64,000 bases of DNA from Schistocerca nitens (lineage: Eukaryota; Arthropoda; Insecta; Orthoptera; Acrididae). Position numbers and translations under genes: made by a program. Positions 21,450 through 31,987 of the stretch are shown piece after piece. Where the stretch lies: contig NC_064616.1 of the NCBI RefSeq assembly GCF_023898315.1, positions 530,615,102 through 530,679,101 of the forward strand, in the 5' to 3' direction. Numbering within the stretch: position 1 is the first letter of the stretch; each line of letters opens with the position of its first letter. The notes beneath the pieces were generated by a model, which was not told the origin of the DNA, searched no databases, and worked only from the letters and a program-made list of their open reading frames with translations.

Positions 21450-22065
21450 TAAACTTCCTGGCAGATTAAAACTGTGTGCCCGACCGAGACTCGAACTCGG
21501 GACCTTTGCCTTTCGCGGGCAAATGCTCTACCAACTGAGCTACCGAAGCACGACTCACGCCCGGTACTCACAGCTTTACTTCTGCCAGGACCTCGTCTCC
21601 TACCTTCCAAACTTTACAGAAGCTCTCCTGCGAACCTTGCAGAACTAGCACTCCGGAAAGGCAAAGGTCCCGAGCTCGAGTCTCGGTCGGGCACACAGTT
21701 TTAATCTGCCAGGAAGTTTCATATCAGCGCACACTCCGCTGCAGAGTGAAAATCTCATTCTGGAAACATCCCCCAGGCTGTGGCTAAGCCATGTCTCTGC
21801 AATATCCTTTCTTTCAGGATTGCTAGTTCTGCAAGGTTCGCAGGAGAGCTTCTGTAAAGTTTGGAAGGTAGGAGACGAGGTACTGGCAGAAGTAAAGCTG
21901 TGAGTACCGGGCCTGAGTCGTGCTTCGGTAGCTCAGTTGGTAGAGCACTTGCCCTCGAAAGGCAAAGGTCCCGAGTACGAGTCTCGGTGGGGCACACAGT
22001 TTTAATCTGCCAGGAAGTTTCATATCAGCGCACACTCCGCTGCAGAGTGAAAATCTCATTCTGGA
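21450..22065. mobile_element. tRNA-like composite insertion with TSD
   Basis: It starts with a minus-oriented part unit (tRNA-like core 21476-21551), switches orientation at about 21655 inside another tRNA-like core, then continues plus through the CTGCAG block, the 120 bp linker and a further core (21920-21995) to ctcattctgga. The flanks aacattcatat (21439-21449) and aacattcgtat (22066-22076) match at 10 of 11 bases. The opposite inverted repeat of the host element reads uninterrupted, confirming the junctions. Confidence 0.88.
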
Positions 22066-22905
22066 AACATTCGTATTTCTTTACGTACTGCACGAATATG
22101 TAATTAAAAATGGGGGTTTCTATTTAAAAAAAAAAACGCAGTTGATATCCGTGTGACCTATGGCAGCGCCATCTAGCGGGCCAAACGTAGCGCCATCTGG
22201 TTTCCCCCTTCAAGTTAGACGAGTTTCGTTCTCTGTAGTTTTTTCGTCTGATGCTTATTTCGTGAGATATTTGGCCCGGTCACTATCAATGGACCACCCT
22301 GTGTAGTGGGCACCAACACAATATTTTCGTATTCAGAGGAGAGAGGTGGTTACTGAAATTTTGTGAAAAGATCCTGCCGCAACAACAAACGATTTTGTTT
22401 CAATGATTGCCAGTCCAACGCACGTATCATATCTGCAACACTCTCTCCCCTATTTCACGATAATAGAAAACGAGCTTCCCTCCTTGGAACAATTTTGACG
22501 TCCATCGTCAATTCTATCTTATGCGAATTCCATACCTTGCAGCAGTAGTCCAGAAGAGGACGGACAAGTGTAGTGTAGGCAGTCTCTTCAGTTGACCTGT
22601 TGCCCTTCTAGGTGTTCTGCCAATAAAATGCTCTCTTTGGATTGCTTTCCCCACAACGTTGTCTGTATGATCACTCGAGTTTCACTTACTCGTGATTGTA
22701 TTTCCTAAGTATTTAATTGAATTGACTGCCTTCATATTTGTGTAACCAAAATTTAGCTGATTCCTTTCAGTACTCACGTCGTAGTCAATTACCACTTTTC
22801 ACACCATACAGGTATCTTGTCTAAATCATTTTGCAATTGGTTTTGATCTTCTATCAGGATGGAAGATAGCGCTGGGAATCTGAATTTGTGTTTATCCTGA
22901 ACTAG

Positions 22906-23813
22906 ATTAATCAGTACAACATGTATCTGTCTCAGTCATGCATGATCGCTCATATTGAATGAGTGTGAATGTAACTACAAATGCCTGCAACTAGGCAAAT
23001 TTAAGAGAAAGTTCTTGATTTAGTGTTGCAGTAGCAGCCCGGGATCGAAATTGAAAGATATCTTCGGATCCTGGAGACAAGTTCCCGCTACACTGTGTTG
23101 CCACACGAGGCAGTGCGTCTCAATAACTGCGGCCGCGAGGTTGGCCGTTTCGAATCCGAGCGCTGGGACTCCGTCTTCAGAATTTCAGCAATTGAAAGGA
23201 GTATAAAATTTTAAGCCGAAAGGGATAGGCATTTCCTCTCATGTCCTCTGACTGGAAGAAACGCCTGCTCTTTCTGAAGAAAAAGCAGCTTGGTGAGTGG
23301 TCAGTACGCCACAAACAAGTTTTGTCTCTCTGTACACAGGGGTGACGCAGTTTAAAATTTTGGAGGGAACTTACTGGTTGCGGACGAGACCAGTGGCAGC
23401 AAGTATTCGGTGGACGTCATCAAGTAATTAGTGATTCTGGATGGGAGCTACTTCGAGTTCGAGTTGAATTTCTCTACAACGGTGCAGCTCCATTGTCAGG
23501 GGCGGTGCACAATTCTCGCGGGTGACGATTTCAGTATAGTTCTACGTAAAATCGGATAAAACCGAATTCAGTGTTTAATCGATCAGGATGTACTCCATGT
23601 ATCGTGTCATCAGTTAATGTTTATGATTATTTTTGCTGTGAGTCGTGAGATGGCTTTGGTGATTCACTTAGTAAGGGGAAGTTGTAAAAATCACTTTTGA
23701 ATCTTTGTGTGCAAGTAATTTGTGCGTCTATACTGCGTTTCCTCAATCCACAAATCGATACGTTAGTATCGTTTGCTCGTGTGTAACCACAGGATTAGTT
23801 TTTTATGTGTGTT
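22906..23813. other. Unassigned stretch
   Basis: No protein motif was recognised. A segment near 23130-23170 (GGTTGGCCGTTTCGAATCC) has a weak B-box-like shape, but no A box or folded tRNA is convincing. Confidence 0.35.
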
Positions 23814-23827
23814 CCATAGAAATGCTG

Positions 23828-24020
23828 GCCGGCCGAAGTGGCCGTGCGGTTAAAGGCGCTGCAGTCTGGAACCGCAAGACCGCTACGGTCGCAGGTTCGA
23901 ATCCTGCCTCGGGCATGGCTGTTTGTGATGTCTTTAGGTTAGTTAGGTTTAACTAGTTCTAAGTTCTAGGGGACTAATAACCTCAGCAGTTGAGTCCCAT
24001 AGTGCTCAGAGCCATTTGAA
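23828..24020 (+). mobile_element. tRNA-derived SINE, family A head 1
   Basis: The head GCCGGCCGAAGTGGCCGTGC and the shared body are intact. The TSD ccatagaaatgctg (14 bp) is exact at 23814-23827 and 24021-24034. Confidence 0.95.
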
Positions 24021-24034
24021 CCATAGAAATGCTG

Positions 24035-24394
24035 TTTCAGGAGTACCTCCATCGCTTAAATTAATGTTAATAATACAGCTGGTTATTTCGTTAAACTTCG
24101 CCCCATCGTGCTCAACAGCACGTTTCCACCATTCCTGTAATCTCTAACAAGTACTCTGTGAGAGAAAACTACTTTACGTGTTTAGTAAAGTCCTAACCCT
24201 GACCGGTCATTCTGGAGTACTCTAATTCAAATTCTGCTGCTCAGTTTTCTCTTTAGGATAGAGACTACGGTTATTAATCACTTAATATTCAACTTCAGAC
24301 GATTTGGCTCTCAGGACGGAGTATGTAATGGCAAGCATGGGATTCTTACGACAGATAGCTCGGAGCTATTTTAAGTCCTTGTTATAAGGCGAAC
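24035..24394. other. Unassigned stretch
   Basis: It lies between two LINE-derived blocks of the same orientation and may be decayed LINE sequence, but I could not read it as protein. Confidence 0.3.
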
Positions 24395-25320
24395 TTTTAA
24401 ACGGTGTCAGGAGCCTTCCGGAAATCTAAAAATATGGAACTAATTCGAGATGTCCTGTTGATATCACTCATTACTTTGTAGGAATAAAGAGCTAATTGCG
24501 TTTCACAAGAACGAGATTTTCTGTATCCCTGCTGGCTATATGTCTATATATCGTTTTCTTCGAGGTCATTCATAACGTTCGACCACAGTACATGTTCCAA
24601 GATCCTAATGCAAATCGATGTTAATGATATGAGTCTGTAACTCAACGGATTATTCCTGTTTTCTTTATTGAGTATTGGTGTGACCTGTGCAACTTTCAGG
24701 CCTTTAGCGACAAATCTTGCGTGGTGTTTCGCTACATCGAGGATATCGATTTCTAAGTTTCACATGTTGACAGCTGCTATTGATTCGAACTCTGGAACAT
24801 TTATTTCGTCTTTTGCGATGAAAGAATTTCGGAAAACTGTGTATAATAACTCCACTTCAGTGGCAGGATCTTTGGTAACATTACCATTCCTATCGCACAG
24901 TTAAGGTATTGATTTTGTCTTGCCACTGATGTACTTTACGTACGACCAGAATCTCTCTGGATTTTCTGCCAGACTGCAATGACTTGTTTAGTGTACCAGG
25001 GGGGAGGGGGGGGGGGATCAGTGCCATCTCTCATTAACGTATTTGATACATATTTCTCACCTGCCGTCGACACTATTTATCTGAATCTATGTTACACCTC
25101 ATGTAAGTTTACACAGCTAGTTTGGGAGCAGTCTTTCTGGAAGGCGTCAGGCGAATTTTTACTTTTTTTTTTTTCAGCTACATATTTAGGTTTATTTTTG
25201 ATGGATTTGGATGTTACGGTATTCAATCTCACCACAACGACCTTGTGACCAGTAATCCCCGTCTCCCTCATAATGGTCACTATGTCCTAAAGATTACTTT
25301 TTGCTAAGAGGCCAAGTATG
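24395..25320 (-). pseudogene. CR1/Jockey-like LINE reverse transcriptase fragment
   Basis: Minus translation of 24720-24395 gives KVAQVTPILNKENRNNPLSY, RLISLTSICIRILEHVLW, SNVMNDLEENDI, YRKSRSCETQLALYSYKVMS and SSIFLDFRKAPDTV. These are RT fingers and the first catalytic block, matching 56236-56660. The upstream linker region extends to about 25320 and contains a G run (25000-25015). It may belong to the same insertion as 19588-22905, being in the same order and strand, but the join is not readable. Confidence 0.7.
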
Positions 25321-25435
25321 TTTTCGTAACTTTTTACAGTTCGAGTGGGATTCTGATCTAATTATTTAAAATAATTTTAGGAGAAAGCATTGAGAACGAT
25401 TTCGTTTGATGCCTACCACCGACATTAAACATGTG

Positions 25436-26842
25436 CACTACTGGCCATTAAAACTGCTACACCAAGAAGAAATGCAGATGATAAACGGGTATTCATTGGA
25501 CAAATATATTATACTAGAACTGACATGTGACTACATTTTCACGCAATTTGGGTGCATAGATCCTGAGAAATCAGTACCCAGAACAACCACCTCTGGCCGT
25601 AATAACGGCCTTGATACGCCTGGGCATTGAGTCAAACAGAGATTGGATGGCGTGTACAGGTACAGCTGCCCATGCAGCTTCAACACGATACCACAGTTCA
25701 TCAAGAGTAGTGACTGGCGGATTGTGACGAGCCAGTTGCTCGGCCACCATTGACCAGACGTTTTCAATTGGTGAGAGATCTGGGGAATGTGCTGTCCAGG
25801 GCAGCAATCGAACATTTTCTGTATCCAGAAAAGCCCGTACAGGACCTGCAACATGCGGTCGTGCATTATCCTGCTGAAATTTAGGGATTCGAAGGGATCG
25901 AATGAAGGGTAGAGCCACGGATCGTAACACATCTGAAATGTAACGTCCACTGTTCAACGTGCCGTCAATGCAAACAAGAGGTGACCGAGACGTGTAACCA
26001 ATGGTACCCCATACCATCACGCCGGGTGATACGCCAGTATGGAGATGACGAATCCACGCTTCCAATGGGCGTTCACCGCGATGTCGCCAAACAAGGATAC
26101 GACCATCATGATGCTGTGAACAGAACCTGGATTCATCCGAAAAAATGACGTTTTGCTATTCGTGCACCCAGGTTCGTCATTGAGTACACCATCGCAGGTG
26201 CTCCTGTCTGTGATGCAGCGTCAAGGGTAACCGCAGCCATGGTCTCCGAGCTTATAGTCCAAGCTGCTGCAAACGTCGTCGAACTGTTCGTGCAGATGGT
26301 TGTTGTCTTGCAGACGTCCCCATCTGTTGACTCAGGGATCGAGACGTGGCTGCACGATCCGTTACAGTCATGAGGATAAGATGCCTGTCATCTCGACTGC
26401 TAGTGATACGAGGCCGTTGGGATCCAGCAAGGCGTTCCGTATTACCCTCGTGAACCCACCGATTTCATCTTCTGCTAACAGTCATTGAATCTCGACCAAC
26501 GCGAGCAGCAATGTCGCGATACGATAAGCCGCAATCGCGATAGGCTACAATCCGACCATTATCAAAGCCGGAAACGTGATGGTACGCATTTCTCCTCCTT
26601 ACACGAGGCATCACAACAACGTTTCACCAGGCAACGCCGGTGAGCTGCTGTTTGTGTATGAGAAATCGGTTGGAAACTTTCCTCATGTCAGCACATTGTA
26701 GGTGTCGCCACCGGCGCCAACCTTGTGTGAATGCTCTGAAAAGCTAATCGTTTGCATATCACAGCATCTTCTTCCTGTTGGTTAAATTTCGCGTCTGTAG
26801 CACGTCATCTTCGTGGTGTAGCAATTTTAATGGCCAGTAGTG
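25436..26842 (-). mobile_element. Tc1-like transposon, 1407 bp
   Basis: The ends cactactggccattaaaact and, inverted at the right, cactactggccattaaaatt are those of a widespread arthropod Tc1-like family. The right flank is TA; the left flank has drifted to TG. All transposase domains are present but the frame is broken. The length is full for the family. Confidence 0.9.
25571..26611 (-). pseudogene. Tc1-like transposase (DD34E), broken
   Basis: The ATG at 26611 gives MPRVRRRNAYHHVSGFDNG, then a helix-turn-helix region (YRDCGLSYRDIAARVGRD) and a second one (RAATSRSLSQQMGT). The first Asp is in VIFSDESRF, the second in KFQQDNARPHVA and the Glu in HSPDLSPIENVW, with 34 residues between the last two. 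Interruptions include stops near TVSRR, QLGL and RWCTQ and at least one frameshift. The C-terminal 164 codons (26065-25571) are open to the normal end GGCSGY. Confidence 0.88.
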
Positions 26843-26844
26843 TA

Positions 26845-28019
26845 TTAATCACAGAGACCGATCATATATCAAAAAAGTATACGACCATTGCAGTTCCTGT
26901 GTGGCTCCTATACAGGCATTTCATCCTTCTAATGTTCGTGACCAAAGTGTATGGAGGTCTATACAGGAAAACCTTTCTAGAGGTAGTGTTCCAGGGTGCT
27001 GAAATGTTAATAACGTCTCATTTCTGGAAATATCCCAGTTGGCACATGAACGGTTCCAAAGTGGAAACAGGTGTATACTATCACTAGTCGAAAACCGAAA
27101 TGGAAATTTACGTTATTACTGCAACTGAAAAATCTCTCTCTCTGTCTCTATACATTAGAAAACGTGGTGAAGCTGATGCCCTGAGACTGCTAGTTGTAAT
27201 GTCTAAGCTTGTGCTGCAACTGCCATGGACCATAGTGTTTTTAAACAATGTGTGGACATAGCACCCATCCTCTTTATGCGCATGCAGACTACTACAAGAC
27301 ACGGTGACTCACAGAAGAAAGCAGTGCACTATGTCCTGGTGAAGGGTGGGGCACTTAATGTGTTTGTGAAGTGCCAGGAGCTGCACAGGCTCGCACAGTG
27401 CTGAAGCCACTCCAGACTTTACCTAAGGGATGGCGGTGGGTGATGCGATCCTACGCGCAGTCATCTATCGGAGCTTGGCTGTCAGAGTGGTAGGGACACT
27501 CAGTTGTATTTGTTTAGGTAAATAAACGTTCCTTCCCTGTCCTATCCCACAACGCAGCGCTAACTGCTTGAACATTAAAAGTCTCGTACTTAAGATAAAC
27601 ATGTATCTTTGGATGACAGTCTTGCAAAGTAGATCTGTTAATGTTGTCTGAAGCGACTACATGCCCCTTTCAGCAGCTTCGTTTTTAAAAAAGTTTGTGA
27701 TTCATGTTTAACAACGCTAAAATGTCATAATACATTAACATACATACGTAATTTTTTTAACAAACAAACTATTTCACATTTCACACAATTTTATACTTAT
27801 CAACTGTGTTGGCGACGTCTGCAGTGTGTTTTTAAGCATAACATTGGTACATACATTTCTAGAAAAACGTTTTACACATACAGTAGCCCATCTTCAGATT
27901 AATTGCACTGTAAGGATCATAAAAGTGCATGATAATTAGAGAAATCAGTCTTGGATAAAATATACAAAGATTAAACTAAAAAGGAGTGAGGTTTTACCCA
28001 TTTGCGGGATCTGGCGGTG
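26845..28019. other. Unassigned stretch
   Basis: No coding motif or repeat end recognised. Short frames (plus to 27087, minus 27108-27302) have no family resemblance. Confidence 0.4.
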
Positions 28020-30760
28020 TGGTGAGCAGCTTCGTGTTGCCAAGATTATAACTGCTGCTAGCGGCTTTTTATTTTCTTTATTGTTATTTCCTTCCCCCTC
28101 GCCCCACGTGGGGTGGGGGATGGGGAGAGTGGCGTTGGGCTATCAAGTGTACGAATAACCCGCTCTTCAGCCAGTAGAAAGTAATACTAACACAGATGCT
28201 AAAAAGAAAAACAAGGAGACATATGTACTGTGAATTTAAAGATAATTGAAAAGGTGAAATGACTGGGAAAATATAAATAATAATATGCTGTCTTCATGAA
28301 TCATTTTAAAAATGGTGATAAAAATGTGGACAGACAGCACAGTTAAAAACACTTGAGAAATACTCGAACATTAAAACAATTGGAAAAACACTGACCATTA
28401 AAAGTGGAGCAACATACACTTTCACTATAACAACGAAAGGACCCGTCATAGGACGGTGGATTGTAGAGGAGAAGAAGTGGGCTATGGAGGGAAATAGGGG
28501 AGTGGTGGTGATGAGGATGGCGAACTGGGAATAGATGGCGACAAAGACAGGGGTGGCTGTGGGGGACAAGTACAGACATGCAACATGTATTGGGAGCTGT
28601 AAATCGGAGATTGGGGTGCAGATGGATTTAGAGATGGTAGGACAGGTATGTGTTGGGGTCGATTGTAATAACTTGGGAGACGATGTGGAGGGTGTGCAGA
28701 TTAAGTACTGCTGGGCTGTGTAGGCAGAGGTGCGGCAGCACCCTAGAATTGGTAAGAAGAGGGTACACAATGGATTGTCAGAGTCGAGTAGGCTATGCCG
28801 AGGTTTTCAGTGTGAGTGAGAAGAGGTGGGAATTTGGTGAGTTGGTAAAGGATCCTCATGTAGGAAGATAAGCAGATGTGGAAAGCGAGGCAGAGAACAT
28901 GGCATTAGAGGATATGGAGGGACTTACAGAACTTAGGAGGGTCAGAGATCCATGCAACATTTGCGTAGCAAAGGATGGAGTGGTTCGGGGATGTATACAT
29001 GTGAAGGGCAGTGGAGGGGTGTATGTGGGACTTCTGTTGGATGGTTAGCAGGTGAGGTATCCACATGAGGCGTCAGTGCAAGGCTACTTCAAGGTATTTT
29101 AATGTGTCGGTTAGTTGGATGGGACAGTCATAAATGGTGAGGTAGAAGTTATGGAGATGCAAGATGTGGGTGGCGAGTCCTGTAATTATTACCTGGGCTT
29201 TGGAGGAGTTCGTCTTAAGGAGCCATTGGTTACACCAGGAGGTAAACTGACTGAGGGAGCGTTGGAATCTCTGGAGCGTAGGATAGAAGGTGAGGAGGAA
29301 AGCAGTGTCATCAGCATACTGAAGGAGGTGGTTGGGAGGAGTTGGTTTGGACATATCAGCAGTGTATGAGGGTAGGGGTAGAGCACGGAACCAGGTACAC
29401 TCCTGCAGTGGAGTGGACGAGACAGGAACTGATGTTGTTAACAATGACATAGGACAGATAACTGGAGATGATCGACGAGCAAGTCGCCGAAGTGGCGTCA
29501 AATCAAAAGACTTGCACCCTGCGAACGGTCTGTCCGACGGGAGGCCCTAGTCACACGACATTTACATTTTACTGGAGAGGAAGGATGCAGTCAGGCAGAC
29601 ATTGTTGATAGGAAGTGCATGAGTCTGAAGTTTGAAAAGGAGACAGGAATACTATACACGGTTGTACACTTTCTCTAGGTCAATGGAGAGAAGGATGGCG
29701 GAATTATGGTTGTTTAGCTGTTGGGACAGGAGATGGGTAAGGTTCAGGAGTTGATCATCAGCGGAGATGGAGGGATGGAACCCACACTGGGTAACAGGAA
29801 GCAACTGATGTTGCTGCAGATGGTGGTGGATGCATTGAGAGAGGATGGATTCAAATACCTTGCTAAACACTCAGGTGTGGCAGATGGGGCGGTATAAGGA
29901 GGTATCAGCGGCGGGTTTATTAGGTTTGAGGAAAAGCAGGATTTTGGTGGTTTCCCAAAGGCAGGATAGTAGCCAGTGGAGAGGATAGTGTTATACAGGA
30001 TTCCAAAGGTGATGAGAAAGGAGATAGGGCATTCTTTGAGATGGTGATAGGTAATACGGTCGTAACCAGGGGATTTGTTGTGTTTTCAGTGCAGGACGTG
30101 TGCTGTGACTGAGGTGTTTAACTCTGTTTCTCGTATGTTCTTCAAGTACTGGGAGCTCGGAGCCAGGATTGGAACTGTGATATTTATGCGTTCATGGAAA
30201 GTAAGGAATTGTCAAAGTGAGGGTCGTCAGGGATAGAGAAGATGTCAGAGATACAGGATGCAAAGTAATTGGCTTTGTTCGGGTCGTCACGCAAGGGAAG
30301 GTTGTTCTTAAGGATTGAGTAGTGAGGGAGGAGATGGGTGCCAGTAAGTTGGTGCAGTGGTTTCCAGTATTTGGATGAGTTAACTGGAAGTGTGGAATTG
30401 AATCTGCTGTATGTGTGCCAAACCTGACGTTTTTTGGCATCGAGTAAATTTCTGATGTGTCATTGTAGTTGCAGGTGGTGTGTGAGAGCATCCCGGTAAC
30501 AAGTCTGGAGAAAGAAGCGATATGAACGACTGGATTTATGGAGAAAGAGGACAACTTGTGGTGGGAGGATATCCTCATCAGGATATAAGGTTTTAGTATG
30601 GGTATGGGAGGAGATAGCATCTGACAAGGTCTGTTTCATTATGGCGGTGGCATTGAGGATATAATCAGATTGCTGGAGAGATAGCGGGTAGCTTCCAGTC
30701 TGGGTATCTATGGATTCCTGGTAGGCATTTCGGGTGGCACTGCAGTTGATTTGATTTTAT
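28020..30760 (-). pseudogene. Jockey-like LINE, 3' half (linker and RT)
   Basis: Minus frames in order: a linker (30620-30192), RT fingers (29870-29652, KVFESILSQCIHHHLQQHQL, QCGFHPSISADDQLLNLTH, ILLSIDLEKVYNRV), and the palm (29501-29073, LLQYADDTAFLLTFYP, WCNQWLLKTNSSKAQV, TDTLKYL). A Pro/Thr-rich C-terminal part follows (28770-28306) and a non-coding tail with a C/G-rich palindrome at about 28090-28135. Frames are shifted between parts. The 5' half of the same element lies at about 38790-40548, so the element is split by the I/R1-type LINE. Confidence 0.7.
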
Positions 30761-30764
30761 CATG

Positions 30765-31985
30765 GAAACGAAAACAACATTGGTCAAGCCCGCTGTTACC
30801 CGCACCGAAACAGATTTTATTGTGCAGTATCGCTCCCTGTGTCTCTAGTAAAGTCAACCAGCGCCCTTGAACAGTGCAAGGAGATCCTTTACCAGTGCTT
30901 TGCTAGACAAAATTTCTTCAGGTCTAGTTGATCCGAAAATTCTGTGTCTTTTTAATCTTCAATGCCTCGCATTCGAAGATCAAATGTGACACAGTTTCCT
31001 CGCCCGCACCACACATCATCTATGATCCCCATTGTATGTAGATGTTTTTTTAAATTCCCGTGGCCTGTCAATACTCCATCCATGAGTTTTATTCCTCTCC
31101 TGTTCAAGACCAGGATTCAGTGACTTCTCTTAGAACATGGCTTCGGCATCAGTACCTTGCCATGTTTTTGCTTTTGGCCGTTAGCTCAATATTCTGCATG
31201 CTGTCTGCTTGGCCAGTCTCGTAGTTTTATTTTGATCATCGCCTTTGTGATTGTCAGAGCCGGCCGAAGTGGCCGTGCGGTTAAAGGCGCTGCAGTCTGG
31301 AACCGCAAGACCGCTACGGTCGCAGGTTCGAATCCTGCCTCGGGCATGGATGTTTGTGATGTCCTTAGGTTAGTTAGGTTTAACTAGTTCTAAGTTCTAG
31401 GGGACTAATGACCTCAGCAGTTGAGTCCCATAGTGCTCAGAGCCATTTGAACCATTTGTGATTGTCAGGACAGGTTCCGGTCGAATACATGGTGTCATCG
31501 CCCCTATCATGGCAAGCATATAGGCTTGCTCATTATCACTAATCCCTGAGAGACCAGGGACCCACAATAGGTCTTTCCTATTGCTTTCCCCTAGCTCCAG
31601 AAGGACTTTGTGGCATTCAGCCACGATCTTTCATCTTGTTGCAGAGGCTGCCAGTGCTTTCAGGGCTGCTTGGCTGTCTAAATAAATGAAAATGCTACGA
31701 CCTCTGTAGCACCTCCACAAATTCTCCTCCACGCACACGCTGACTGCAGATATTTCTGCTAGAAACACAGTGGCCATCTTCCTTAGAGAGACTGCACTCT
31801 CCAGCCTTGGCTGTACCCTGTATACCCCGGCCCCAACACCTTGGTCTGTTTTCGAACCGTCAGAGAACCTGACTATGTCCCCAGTACGGTGTCGAAATTT
31901 GTTCTCCCAGAGCTCTCTACTTCCAATTATTACATTGAAAGACTTGTTGAGGCAGCTTTGAGGTATAATATAGCCGGCTGGCTAT
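30765..31985 (-). pseudogene. I/R1-type LINE, 3' part with RNase H domain
   Basis: Minus translation from 31900 to 31490: DIVRFSDGSKTDQGVGAGV, FLAEISAVSVCVEEN, FIYLDSQAALKALAAS, VPGLSGISDNEQAY. These give the four RNase H acidic residues D, E, D, D in order. Between 31130 and 30900 a Cys/His-type tail is readable (CGAGEETVSHLIFECEALK), typical of the C-terminus of such LINEs. One stop lies after ALAASATR. A SINE sits at 31258-31454. The RNase H domain would remove the RNA strand during reverse transcription. Confidence 0.75.
31258..31454 (+). mobile_element. tRNA-derived SINE, family A head 1
   Basis: Near-identical to the copy at 23828. The TSD tttgtgattgtcag (14 bp) is exact at 31244-31257 and 31455-31468, inside the LINE coding sequence. 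Confidence 0.95.
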
Positions 31986-31987
31986 TC

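Larger units (their letters stand above)
19774..22303 (-). mobile_element. Mariner-type (DD41D-like) transposon with long inverted ends
   Basis: The element is flanked by TA (19772-19773 and 22304-22305). Ends read cagggtggtccattgatagt in inverted orientation, and the inverted homology extends about 280 bp (19774-20055 against 21373-22303, minus an insertion). The insertion, a tRNA-like composite at 21450-22065, lies inside the right inverted repeat. Without it the element is about 1.9 kb. The transposase on the minus strand is frameshifted. Confidence 0.85.
19588..22905 (-). mobile_element. CR1/Jockey-like LINE 3' part, split by a mariner-type element
   Basis: The left block (19588-19771) is the reversed 3' end (aagtgccttgcagagggttc, tcatcgaaccacctt), as at 58165. 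The right block (22306-22905) is the reversed C-terminal RT region: minus translation includes DLDKI, WCEKW and LNFGYTN, closely paralleling 56950-57780. The two blocks meet around the TA-flanked element at 19774-22303, so they were continuous before that insertion. Confidence 0.75.

Noticed and set aside
23100..23175. Possible additional tRNA or SINE head
   Set aside because: A B-box-like GTTTCGAATCC is present, but no A box at the right distance, no fold and no TSD.
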